The notes under the pieces are model-generated. The model made no database searches, was not told the DNA's origin, and saw only the letters and a program-made list of their open reading frames with translations. From Chloroflexota bacterium (GTDB lineage: Bacteria; Chloroflexota; Dehalococcoidia; SM23-28-2; RBG-16-64-32): 15,325 nucleotides of DNA. The stretch is from assembly GCA_005880055.1 (NCBI GenBank), contig VBJS01000002.1, positions 1-15,325 on the forward strand, given 5' to 3'. Each line of letters begins with the position of its first letter. Positions within the stretch are counted from its first letter, which is position 1. Below are positions 7,818-14,247 of the stretch, piece by piece. A program made the translations under genes and the position numbers.

Positions 7818-7872
7818 AGTTTATGGAGGCCCGGTTAATGCGTTGTTAACGGCAGTTAACGGGCCGTAAAAC
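7818..7872 (-). promoter_or_regulatory. Pho-box array and promoter of pstS
   Basis: Read on the minus strand, four units are seen: GTTTTAC (7872-7866), CGTTAAC (7861-7855), CGTTAAC (7851-7845) and CATTAAC (7840-7834), at steps of 11, 10 and 11 bases. The TTAAC core and 11-bp period agree with PhoB/PhoP sites (TTAACA repeats in Bacillus, GTTCACC repeats in Streptomyces). A possible -10, TAAACT (7823-7818), follows ten bases after the last unit. The array is flanked by GGCCCG/CGGGCC arms (7828-7833 and 7860-7865) and overlaps the stop codon of the upstream small gene. Confidence 0.8.
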
Positions 7873-8104
7873 TTGACCGGCTGCCCCGTAATTCGCGGCG
7901 CACGCTGGCCTGGGCTTGGCGCCAGTCCTCCAGGATTTCCTTCATTAGCGAGATCGCCAGGCGGCGCACCTCGGGGTCGCCCTCCTCGTCCAGCGCAAGG
8001 TCTGCGATCGCATTACGGCAGGCGCGCACCAGTGCGCCGCAGACCTGGTACTGGGCGTGTAGCCGCGAGCACGGAGTGCTGAGTGTAGTCAACAGTTGGG
8101 GCAT
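7856..8104 (-). CDS. Small helical protein of unknown function in the Pho block
   Basis: I do not recognise this 82-residue protein. It appears almost wholly helical: LTTLSTPCSRLHAQYQVC, then VRACRNAIADLAL, a charged turn DEEGDPEV, and RRLAISLMKEILEDWRQAQA, ending in a basic tail. It has two Cys in the first half and no signal or membrane segment. I chose ATG 8104 because AAAGGAG lies seven bases upstream; an in-frame ATG at 8128 overlaps the preceding stop (TAATG) but has no ribosome site. It follows the histidine-phosphatase gene closely and its 3' end carries the pstS Pho box, so it is probably transcribed with the phosphatase under phosphate limitation. Confidence 0.7.
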   Translation of the reverse strand: MPQLLTTLSTPCSRLHAQYQVCGALVRACRNAIADLALDEEGDPEVRRLAISLMKEILEDWRQAQASVRRELRGSRSSFTAR

Positions 8105-8127
8105 GGCGTTGCTCCTTTGGTCGATCA

Positions 8128-8856
8128 TTAGCGTGGGTTGAAGGTCGGCAACAGGTGAGCCTGGTCGTTAATACTCTGCACGCCATAGGCGTCACGAAGG
8201 ACTCGCAGCGTGGAGAGCGAGGTGTATTCCGGCAAGAAGAACATGTCGCGGCCGATGTCCAATACCATGCTGAGGTAAGCGTTGATGACTGATTCGTGAG
8301 TGACGAGGACAATACGTTCTCCCGTGTGGCGGGAAATGATAGATTCCACGGTCTGTACGGCGCGGTGACGAAAGTCCCGCGAAGACTCGAAGCCACGCAA
8401 CGAGTCCCAACGCGGCTGGTTGATGAAGCGAAGGGTGACATCGGCGGTCATCTTTGAAGGATCGCCGCTCGCGCCATTGAGCGACCCGCTGTGGAAGCGG
8501 ACACCCTGGAGCTGGGGAGTCCTGATCATTGGCAGGTCTTTTGCGGCGGCGAGAAGCGCTGCGGTCTCGAGCGCGACCCGTGCGGTCGAAGTATAGATGC
8601 GCTCGACTTCCGCGCGGCGCAGCCGCATAGCCAGGCGCATCGCTTGCTGACGGCCCCGCTCACTGAGCGGTGGATCCCCGGCGGCGCCGTTGGTGCGAGC
8701 GGCACGGTGGTCCGGCTCAGCATGGCGGACGAGGATCAGCTCAGTGGCGTCAGCATCCTCAAGCCGAAAAATCTTGTCAAAAGCGGTTTCGACCGCCACG
8801 GCGTAGACGCCATCGTCCTTCAACGACCGGCTCTTCGGCAGTGTAGCAGTCTTCAT
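8128..8856 (-). CDS. Histidine phosphatase (phosphoglycerate-mutase-like) family protein
   Basis: This is a 242-residue cytoplasmic protein of the two-histidine (RHG) phosphatase superfamily. The catalytic RH motif is ELILVRHAEP (Arg44, His45), the second-Arg region is IYTSTARVALETAALL, and the second His is in LVTHESVINAYL (about residue 187). The GDPPLSERGRQQA stretch after the RH motif is typical of the family. About 38 residues precede the RH strand, which is longer than usual; that part resembles no domain I know. The real substrate cannot be told from sequence; phospho-ester hydrolysis would suit its place downstream of a Pho box. I chose ATG 8856, with AAAGGAG six bases upstream, over the longer form reaching 8889. 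It may be co-transcribed with the small gene below. Confidence 0.85.
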   Translation of the reverse strand: MKTATLPKSRSLKDDGVYAVAVETAFDKIFRLEDADATELILVRHAEPDHRAARTNGAAGDPPLSERGRQQAMRLAMRLRRAEVERIYTSTARVALETAALLAAAKDLPMIRTPQLQGVRFHSGSLNGASGDPSKMTADVTLRFINQPRWDSLRGFESSRDFRHRAVQTVESIISRHTGERIVLVTHESVINAYLSMVLDIGRDMFFLPEYTSLSTLRVLRDAYGVQSINDQAHLLPTFNPR

Positions 8857-8948
8857 ACCATGCTCCTTTAGGGGCGCGACGCCCCACACGGTTTGGGATC
8901 GTGCTCCTGGCTACGGGGCGGCTTAGCTTGATACTGATGCCGCGCGAG

Positions 8949-8983
8949 GTCTGGGGGCGAGTCGAGCAGCCCCGCCCCCAGAC
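8949..8983 (-). other. Strong stem-loop in the leader of the histidine-phosphatase gene
   Basis: GTCTGGGGGCG (8949-8959) pairs perfectly with CGCCCCCAGAC (8973-8983), leaving a 13-base loop. No T-run follows on the minus strand, so it is not a standard intrinsic terminator. It could stabilise the phoR message or act in the leader of the downstream gene. Confidence 0.6.
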
Positions 8984-9119
8984 TGCGGCAGTTCCGCGGA
9001 GGGCATGGGGCACCCTCCAACGCGGGAGATATGCGGGTTGATGTGCGCCCGCAGGCGCCGCTCCGTCTGCGGCTGAGGCGCGCTGGGCCGTTTCGTTGTC
9101 GGTGGTCACTTCAGTTTCG

Positions 9120-9176
9120 AGGATAGTTTGGCAGCGTTTAACGACGGGTTAACGCTGCTTGAACGGAAGGTAAAAG
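9120..9176 (-). promoter_or_regulatory. Pho-box array and promoter upstream of the histidine-phosphatase gene
   Basis: Minus-strand units are CTTTTAC (9176-9170), CGTTCAA (9165-9159), CGTTAAC (9154-9148) and CGTTAAA (9143-9137), each exactly 11 bases apart. The first unit matches the first unit of the pstS array (GTTTTAC). TATCCT (9125-9120) is a plausible -10, eleven bases after the last unit. Part of the array is also an inverted repeat, GCAGCGTT/AACGCTGC (9131-9138 and 9151-9158). It lies directly after the phoR stop. Confidence 0.75.
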
Positions 9177-9188
9177 TTGAAAGGGAGA

Positions 9189-10523
9189 CTAACCAGCAGG
9201 CAGCGTCAGGATGAACACGGAGCCGCGGCCCGGCTCGCTCTCGGCGGTCACCGTGCCACCGTGTGCTTCGACGGTGTGCTTCACCAACGCCAGCCCCAAC
9301 CCGCTGCCCTCTTGATGGCGAGCCCGGTCTCCCTTGTAGAAGCGCTCGAAGACCCGCGCCAGATGCTCCCTGGCAATCCCCACGCCGCTGTCGGCGATGC
9401 GGATTCGGACCTCTGCGTCAAGCGTCGCGGCGGCCACTAAGACAGAGCCGCCGGCCGGAGTGAATTTAAGCCCGTTCTGGATGACGTTTATGACTGCGCG
9501 CTCAAGCCGCTCACTGTCTCCTTGCACGGCCGGCAACGGTCCGTCCGTCCGCAGCGATAGGTTCACCTGCCGCTTGTCCGCCTCCGGTCGCAGCCGCTCC
9601 ACTGCTCGGCGCAGTATTCCCGTAAGATCTACTGCATCGTACGCCACCGACTGCTCGCCGGACTCTATCCGAGACAACTCAAGGAGCTCCTCAACCATGG
9701 CAACCAGCCGGTCGACCTCTGCGTCCGCGCGCGAAAAAAAGTCCCCGGCGACGTCCGGGTCTCGCGCGGCGCCGCCTTCCAGCGTCTCTATTACCGCCTT
9801 CAGCGCGGCCAGCGGTGTCCGCAGCTCGTGTGAGACGTTGGCGACAAAGTCTGTCCTCACCTGCTCCGTTCGCTTCACCTCAGATACATCGCGAAAGACG
9901 ACGAGACTCGCCCAGTCGCCGCCGCCAACGATAGGGCTGGTCATTACCTGGAGCCATCGCTTGCCCGGCCGTTCCACCAGGCGGGCGGACGGCCGGCCCT
10001 CCTCGCTGCTCACCCGTAGGCCCTCGATCACTTCCTTGTCGGCGAGGAGCCAGGCGAGCGGCCGTCCAAGCACCTGGCCGGCGTCGGGCTTCAAGAGTCC
10101 CAGGGCCGCAGTGTTTGCGAAAGTGACCGCGCCCTCGCCGTCAACAGCGATGATGGCGTCGGTACTGCTGTTCAATGCGGCGATCAGTCGCCCCTGCTCC
10201 TGGGATGTCGCGGCTATCCGGCGTTCAAGCGCCTCGGCCATCTGGTTGAATGCCTGGACCAGACGGTTACCGCCTGTTCCGCCCGGCGTTGTCGGCACGC
10301 GAGCGGACATTTGGCCGACCGCTACTTTCTGCGCGGCATGGATGAGGGACCGCTCGAATGCCGCCCAGCGGCGAACCGCCAGGACGCAAACCAAGTCCAG
10401 GATCAAGGCCACAAGTAAAGAGACGACGATTACTGGGCCGGGCAAATCAAGTAGGACTGCAAGAAGCGCAAGCAGCGCCAAAGCTCCGAACGCTGCCGCC
10501 ACATAACCAGTAGCGCTCTTCAA
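9189..10523 (-). CDS. phoR: PhoR-type sensor histidine kinase
   Basis: This membrane kinase phosphorylates PhoB. The order is two closely spaced membrane helices (about residues 5-24 and 28-48, turn DLPGP) with almost no external domain, a HAMP-like linker (to about 105), a PAS domain (LIAALNSSTDAIIAVDGEG onward), HisKA with SHELRTPLAALK (His232), and HATPase boxes: N-box VINVIQNGLKFT, then IADSGVGIA, FERFYKGD and GSGLGLALVK. Lack of a sensor loop fits PhoR proteins that read Pst/PhoU state rather than phosphate itself. I chose the TTG at 10523, whose TTGA overlaps the phoB stop; a GTG at 10502 is possible. An upstream ATG at 10607 would overlap phoB by 88 bases and is less likely. It ends in TAG at 9189. 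Confidence 0.92.
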   Translation of the reverse strand: MKSATGYVAAAFGALALLALLAVLLDLPGPVIVVSLLVALILDLVCVLAVRRWAAFERSLIHAAQKVAVGQMSARVPTTPGGTGGNRLVQAFNQMAEALERRIAATSQEQGRLIAALNSSTDAIIAVDGEGAVTFANTAALGLLKPDAGQVLGRPLAWLLADKEVIEGLRVSSEEGRPSARLVERPGKRWLQVMTSPIVGGGDWASLVVFRDVSEVKRTEQVRTDFVANVSHELRTPLAALKAVIETLEGGAARDPDVAGDFFSRADAEVDRLVAMVEELLELSRIESGEQSVAYDAVDLTGILRRAVERLRPEADKRQVNLSLRTDGPLPAVQGDSERLERAVINVIQNGLKFTPAGGSVLVAAATLDAEVRIRIADSGVGIAREHLARVFERFYKGDRARHQEGSGLGLALVKHTVEAHGGTVTAESEPGRGSVFILTLPAG

Positions 10524-11197
10524 CGGTCGAAGCGGTAGCCGGCGCCGCGCACCGTAACCAGGCGCCGAGGATCGGCAGGGTCCTCCTCGACCTTCAACCT
10601 CAGCCACCGGACGTGCACGTCCACCGTGCGGCTGTCGCCCGCGAAGTCATACCCCCAGATCTGACTCAGCAGCTGATCGCGAGAAAAGACGCGCCCCATG
10701 TGTTTGAGGAAGAATCCGAGCAGATCGAACTCCTTTGGCTTGAGGGGCAGAGGCTGGCCGTTCTTAAACGCCTGGCGTCGCGCCAAATCGACGCGCAGGT
10801 CTCCAGATACCAGCGTCTCATCGGCTGCTACCGGCTTCTGAATGCGGCGCAGGAGGGCCCGTACGCGCGCCATCAGCTCCGACATCCCAAATGGTTTCGT
10901 AACATAGTCGTCGGCGCCCAGCTCCAGGCCCACTACTTTGTCTACCTCTGTCCCCTTGGCCGTGAGCATCAAGATCGGTACAGAGAGGCTCTTCCGGAGT
11001 ACCCGGCACACTTCGAAGCCGTCCATCTCCGGAAGCATTAAGTCCAGGATGATGAGGTCCGGGGCGGCCGCACGGGCAAGATCGATCGCCGACGCTCCGT
11101 CCCGGGCCGTAATGACCTTGTATTGCTCGCGTTCCAGGTTATACTTCAGGGTCGCCACGAGTGTAGGTTCGTCGTCAACAACCAGGATGCTTTTCAC
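10520..11197 (-). CDS. phoB: PhoB-type response regulator
   Basis: This 225-residue OmpR-family regulator activates Pho genes when phosphorylated by PhoR. The receiver is complete: acidic pair Asp8-Asp9 (ILVVDDEP), phospho-acceptor Asp52 (LIILDLMLPEMDG), Thr79 and Lys101 (DDYVTKPF). The C-terminal winged helix shows LPLKPKEFDLLGFFL, the recognition-helix region SRTVDVHVRWLRLKV and the wing VTVRGAGYRF. I chose GTG 11197, because the protein then begins MKSILVVDDE like its relatives and GGAAG lies about eight bases upstream; TTG 11212 adds five residues. Its stop overlaps phoR by four bases. Its likely targets here are the arrays at 7834-7872 and 9137-9176; no such array is seen upstream of phoB itself. 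Confidence 0.94.
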   Translation of the reverse strand: MKSILVVDDEPTLVATLKYNLEREQYKVITARDGASAIDLARAAAPDLIILDLMLPEMDGFEVCRVLRKSLSVPILMLTAKGTEVDKVVGLELGADDYVTKPFGMSELMARVRALLRRIQKPVAADETLVSGDLRVDLARRQAFKNGQPLPLKPKEFDLLGFFLKHMGRVFSRDQLLSQIWGYDFAGDSRTVDVHVRWLRLKVEEDPADPRRLVTVRGAGYRFDR

Positions 11198-11308
11198 AAA
11201 GGCATCTTCCAATTACAGGCTAGCGGCAGCCGTGGCTAAGGGCCAGCGCCGGGCACAGGGCGGCCGTTGCCGCCGCCTCGGAAGCACGATAGATTGAGAT
11301 TGAGATGG

Positions 11309-11383
11309 GGGCCCGTAGCTCAGCGGTAGAGCTCCGGACTTTTAATCCGGGAGTCGTGGGTTCGAATCCCACCGGGCCCTCCA
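11309..11383 (+). tRNA. tRNA-Lys (UUU)
   Basis: A full cloverleaf can be drawn. The acceptor is GGGCCCG/CGGGCCC, the D stem GCTC/GAGC, the anticodon stem CCGGA/TCCGG with loop CTTTTAA (anticodon TTT), the variable loop GAGTC, and the T stem GTGGG/CCCAC with loop TTCGAAT. CCA is encoded (11381-11383). Position 73 is T, which is unusual for tRNA-Lys. The 3' half is repeated at 13940-13984. Confidence 0.95.
11339..11383 (+). repeat. att-like direct repeat, left copy (within tRNA-Lys)
   Basis: This is the 45-base 3' part of the tRNA, from the anticodon loop (CTTTTAA) to CCA. It matches 13940-13984 at 43 of 45 positions, with differences at 11352 (A here, G there) and 11376 (G here, A there). Confidence 0.85.
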
Positions 11384-11607
11384 TGAGTACATTCCCATAG
11401 TTTCTTTCCCTCAATTCTCCCCATGTCTTCGGGAACGGCCGACGCCCTAACTCTTTTTGGACTCCCGGACTGGGCCTTACGGCCTCGCGGTTCCGTGCCC
11501 GCAACGTACGGCCAGGCACGCGACAAGCGCATAGCTAACTCCCGGATTTTCAGTCCTCTAGTCGAGGCAGGTAGCGCGAAGGAAGGAGCTGTAGACCTCG
11601 GCGCGCG

Positions 11608-12510
11608 CTATCGCTGTCCGATCACGAGATCCAGCTGGCGAATGTGCTCCGGGTCGGCGATCAAGTCGATTTCGACGATTTTCCCGTGAACGATCGTGAA
11701 GCGCATTGCAGCTCGCGGGCGGCCGCCGGGAGCCCATACGAGCCCGGGCGCGCCGTTCACGAGCGCCAACTGTGCGGCCTGCGCGGTTCCCGAGAACGTC
11801 TGGGCGACTGCTGCGGCACCGCGCACGGCAGGCGCCAGCTTCGGTGTACCCGCAGCCCGTTGAGCCGCGCTCCACTGCACGGCGGCAGCGTCGGCGCGCG
11901 CTACGATCTCCGGGTCCAGTACCGCCAGGAGCGCCGCGAAGTTGCCGCCTCGCGCGGCGGCAAGGAATGCGTCGACGATTTCTCGCTGGCGGCTACCATC
12001 GGTGTCGGGAACTGCCGCTCCCCGCACCCGGCGACGCGCGCGACTCGCCAGTTGCCGCGCCGCAGTGGGTGACCGTCGGACGATCGAGCTGATCTCGTCG
12101 AAGGACAGGTCGAACATATCGTGCAGCACGAAGGCAACCCGCTCGGCAGGCGCCAGGTTATCGAGGACCACCAGCAACGCTAGACCGACCGAATCCGCCA
12201 GGACCGCCTCTTGTTCGGGGTCAAGCCCCTCGGCGTGGATAGCCGAGAGCTCCGGCTCATGCGCGGGCAACGGTTCCTCGCGCCGCGATTTGCGCGAGCG
12301 CAGCATATCGAGGCACACTCTCGCGACGACCGTCGTCAGCCATCCCCTCAGGTTATCGACTCCGCTTACGTCGGAGCGGTTGAGGCGCAGCCAGGACTCC
12401 TGAACAGCGTCGTCGGCCTCGTGCAGAGAGCCGAGCATGCGATAGGCTACCGCCTGCAGGTGGGGCCGACTGGCCTCGAACCTTTCAGCCAATACCTGGT
12501 TCTCGAACAT
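11608..12510 (-). CDS. ECF41/SigJ-type sigma factor with a fused SnoaL-like C-terminal domain
   Basis: This 300-residue sigma factor directs RNA polymerase to a small set of promoters. Region 2 is near residues 8-80 (FEASRPHLQAVAYRMLGS, then EADDAVQESWLRL and LRGWLTTVVARVCLDMLRSR). Region 4 is near 112-165 (LDNLAPAERVAFVLHDMFDL, then FDEISSIVRRSPTAARQLAS). Residues about 175-300 form the NTF2/SnoaL-like domain that in ECF41 members replaces a separate anti-sigma factor. The end, ADPEHIRQLDLV, sits where ECF41 proteins have the NPDKL motif. ATG 12510 has GAGGA about nine bases upstream. It is divergent from a VOC gene, with a match to the ECF41 promoter motif facing each way in the gap. Confidence 0.88.
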   Translation of the reverse strand: MFENQVLAERFEASRPHLQAVAYRMLGSLHEADDAVQESWLRLNRSDVSGVDNLRGWLTTVVARVCLDMLRSRKSRREEPLPAHEPELSAIHAEGLDPEQEAVLADSVGLALLVVLDNLAPAERVAFVLHDMFDLSFDEISSIVRRSPTAARQLASRARRRVRGAAVPDTDGSRQREIVDAFLAAARGGNFAALLAVLDPEIVARADAAAVQWSAAQRAAGTPKLAPAVRGAAAVAQTFSGTAQAAQLALVNGAPGLVWAPGGRPRAAMRFTIVHGKIVEIDLIADPEHIRQLDLVIGQR

Positions 12511-12511
12511 C

Positions 12512-12538
12512 GGTCACATTCCTCATCTGCGTTCCGTC
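12512..12538 (+). promoter_or_regulatory. Candidate ECF41-type promoter of the VOC gene
   Basis: GGTCACA (12512-12518), a 16-base spacer and CGTC (12535-12538) match the ECF41 promoter motif as I recall it (TGTCACA, 16 bases, CGTC) at all but one position. A start a few bases downstream would leave a leader of about 45 bases before the VOC ATG. Confidence 0.65.
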
Positions 12539-12546
12539 AACATTAT

Positions 12547-12574
12547 GACGAACGAAATCCGTGCCAATGTGACA
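12547..12574 (-). promoter_or_regulatory. Candidate ECF41-type promoter of the sigma gene itself
   Basis: On the minus strand, TGTCACA (12574-12568) is followed after 17 bases by CGTC (12550-12547). It is one base longer in spacing than the motif but exact in both boxes. It points toward the sigma start at 12510 and would allow positive autoregulation. Confidence 0.55.
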
Positions 12575-12589
12575 GGAAGGAAGGCAGTG

Positions 12590-12991
12590 ATGCAAACACC
12601 CACGCCGACTCTCGTCGAAGGACTCTGGGGAGTGCGTTATCAGGTCAGGGACATCAATCGTGCTGTAGCGTTTTATACTGAGCGTCTCGGGTTCAAGCTG
12701 GAAATGCAGAATCCACCGGCGTTCGCCGCGGTTTCCATCGGCGACTTCAGGCTGATACTGAGCGGGCCGGGCACTTCCGGCGCGCGTCCAATGCCTGACG
12801 GCCGCAGTCAGGAGCCGGGCGGCTGGAACCGGATTATGCTCCAGGTGACGAATCTCTCGGATCGTGTCGAGGCTCTCAAGGAAGCCGGTCTGCACTTCCG
12901 CAATGACATCGAAGTCGGACCGGGCGGCAAGCAGATTCAACTCGAAGATCCCGACGGCAATCCGATAGAACTGTTCGAGCCTGCCCGTTAA
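12590..12991 (+). CDS. VOC (glyoxalase/bleomycin-resistance fold) family protein
   Basis: This 133-residue cytoplasmic protein has the paired beta-alpha-beta-beta-beta modules of the VOC superfamily: VRYQVRDINRAVAFYTERLG with FKLEMQNP, and later NRIMLQVTNLSDRVEALKEAG with IQLEDPDGNPIELFEP. The terminal Glu (IELFEP) is the usual metal-ligand position, but the first-strand ligand His is not evident (GVRYQV), so a canonical metal site is doubtful. Members bind or modify small molecules; the substrate is not predictable here. ATG 12590 follows GGAAGGAAGG; an in-frame ATG at 12545 is less likely. It is divergent from the ECF41-type sigma gene and may be its target. Confidence 0.88.
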   Translation: MQTPTPTLVEGLWGVRYQVRDINRAVAFYTERLGFKLEMQNPPAFAAVSIGDFRLILSGPGTSGARPMPDGRSQEPGGWNRIMLQVTNLSDRVEALKEAGLHFRNDIEVGPGGKQIQLEDPDGNPIELFEPAR

Positions 12992-13250
12992 GGCGAGCCG
13001 CAAGCAGGCCTCCTCAAACCCCCACCAGAGGCGGGCGGGTCAAAGGTCTTGGCGTCTTTGCGACCGGCTTTAATCGATCAGTTTGATCGCTGGATGCACG
13101 ATCTTGGACCTCCTTTAGACCTCCTCCCCCTATAGTTCGTTTCGAACTGCACGTAGCGCGAGACGAACAGCGGGGGAATTTCGAAGGCCACCTAGTCGTT
13201 CTCGCCACACGTCCGCCATCCCTGTTTGGACCTGTGCTACGCTTCCCACG
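12992..13250. other. Gene-free stretch before the permease remnant
   Basis: I see no gene in these 259 bases. There is a perfect short inverted repeat CGATCA/TGATCG (13075-13089, loop GTT) and an 11-base-period direct repeat GACCTCCT (13107-13114 and 13118-13125). Their role is unknown. Confidence 0.4.
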
Positions 13251-13842
13251 GTGGCACGTCCAGCCCCCGCGTCCACCCGATTGGCCCGTCGCCTGACAAC
13301 GTCAGACGCTGTCATTATCGGCCTGGGAGCCATGATCGGGGCGGGCGTTTTCTCCGCTATCGGTCCGGCTGCGGAGGCAGCGGGAAGTGGACTGCTCCTC
13401 GGTCTTGCCGTGGCGGCGTTTGTCGCGCTTTTGTAACGCTACCTCGTCCGCTCAGCTCGCGGCTCTTTATCCAGAGTCAGGCGGTACCTATGTCTACGGT
13501 CGCGAGCGTCTGGGACATTTCTGGGGCTACCTTGCCGGTTGGGCCTTCGTCGTCGGAAAACTTGCGAGCGGCGCTGCGATGGCTCTCACCTTCGGCAATT
13601 ACCTTGACTCCGACCTCGCGAGACCGCTTGCCGTCGCTGCCGTTGTCGCTTTGGGCCTCGTCAACTATTTCGGTATCGAGAAGACCGCTCTGCTCACCCG
13701 GGCCATCGTGACATTGGTGATCGCGTCCCTGGCATTTGTAGTTGCCGCCTGCCTTCTCGGCGGCTCTCCGGACCCGGACAATCTCACTCCGCTTTTTGAT
13801 GACCAATACGGTCTACGAGGAGTCAGGGGCGAATCAAATTGA
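13251..13842 (+). pseudogene. Amino-acid/APC-family permease, frameshifted and truncated
   Basis: The first part, from the GTG at 13251, has the APC N-terminus: TRLARRLTTSDAVIIGLGAM then IGAGVFSAIGPAA and a second hydrophobic segment, ending at TAA (13434-13436). The +1 frame continues the same protein (CNATSSAQLAALYPESGGTY, then YLAGWAFVVGKLAS), so one T too many in the TTTT run near 13430-13433 explains the break. The second frame proceeds through about helix 5 (TRAIVTLVIASLAFVVAACL) and DDQYGLRGV, then departs from the family and stops at 13842. Only some 190 of the usual 420 or more residues remain, so the 3' half is missing even if the frameshift is a sequencing error. Loss probably reflects a deletion or recombination near the att copy at 13940. 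Confidence 0.85.
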
Positions 13843-14247
13843 ACTACCTGAGTGGCCAAAATTCAGATAGCGCGGCGGTTCAAAATCGGCGGATTTGTAC
13901 CTAATCGACTCTGACTGCCCGTCATGAACGCTATGGCTCCTTTTAATCCGGGGGTCGTGGGTTCGAATCCCACCGGACCCTCCAGCAGGCCACTGCGCCA
14001 ACCTTCGTCGCAAACGGCGATCAGGACGCCTCTCCCCTGGCATCCGTCCGAGGGGCTGGCGCGCGAGATCTGGGGCAGCCGGCTCGAGATCATGCGGATA
14101 GCGGCCGCGCATCCTTATTCCAGTACGTCGAATCGCTTCTCGGACGACGTGCGTCGGTTCCAGGCGAAGGAGTAGAACGATGGACGGCCGCCTGGTGCGC
14201 GCTCGAAGTCTGGTTGCCTTCCTCTGCTGCCGTTTGCAGACAGCGCC
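13843..14247. other. Gene-free stretch around the right att copy
   Basis: These 405 bases hold the tRNA 3'-half copy (13940-13984) and no gene I can recognise. A plus-strand frame ending at 14175 has a protein-like tail (AREIWGSRLEIMRIAAAHPY and following residues), which may be the end of an eroded gene outside the island. Its apparent start lies before the att copy and its upstream codons read through the tRNA fragment, so it is not annotated as a gene. Confidence 0.4.
13940..13984 (+). repeat. att-like direct repeat, right copy (tRNA-Lys 3' half only)
   Basis: From the anticodon loop to CCA this matches 11339-11383 at 43 of 45 bases. No D arm or 5' acceptor strand precedes it, so it is not a functional tRNA. 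The change at 13977 would need a 5' strand GGGTCCG to pair, unlike the local tRNA (GGGCCCG). Confidence 0.85.

Larger units (their letters stand above)
8857..9188 (-). other. Long intergenic leader between phoR and the histidine-phosphatase gene
   Basis: These 332 bases hold no gene I can support. They contain the Pho-box array (9137-9176), a candidate -10 (9125-9120) and a strong hairpin (8949-8983). If the start site is near 9113, the transcript has a leader of roughly 255 bases before the phosphatase ATG. A 110-codon minus-strand frame (9109-8777, GTG start) begins at about this point, but it lacks a ribosome site and overlaps the phosphatase gene. Confidence 0.5.
11339..13984. mobile_element. 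Putative decayed genomic island integrated at tRNA-Lys
   Basis: The tRNA 3' half starting at the anticodon loop is present at both ends (11339-11383 and 13940-13984), as expected for a tyrosine-integrase attachment core. Inside are an ECF41-type sigma gene, a divergent VOC gene and a broken permease that stops about 100 bases before the right copy. The 224 bases at 11384-11607 hold no gene I can support. There is no integrase, relaxase or transposase, so the element is presumably a remnant, or these genes were trapped between the sites by later deletions. Confidence 0.55.

Noticed and set aside
8777..9109. A 110-codon minus-strand frame upstream of the phosphatase gene
   Set aside because: It has no ribosome site, looks Arg/Pro/Ala-rich with no conserved pattern, and overlaps the phosphatase gene; kept only as a possible leader frame.
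9397..10506. A 369-codon plus-strand open frame opposite phoR
   Set aside because: It is Ser/Arg-rich, has no recognisable motif and is antisense to a clear histidine kinase; this is typical of GC-rich antisense frames.
11320..11532. Minus-strand frames containing GGIRTHD or GFEPTTPG across the tRNA
   Set aside because: These peptides are the well-known translations of the tRNA 3' half on the opposite strand, not proteins. The same occurs at 13834-14112.
11458..11551. Short matches to the tRNA anticodon-arm sequence on the minus strand (AATCCGGGAGT and TCCGGGAGTC)
   Set aside because: Only 10-11 bases with no flanking tRNA structure; too short to call further att remnants.
13107..13125. GACCTCCT direct repeat (AGGAGGTC on the minus strand) as ribosome sites or an operator
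   Set aside because: No minus-strand gene follows, and two units are too few to support an operator call.
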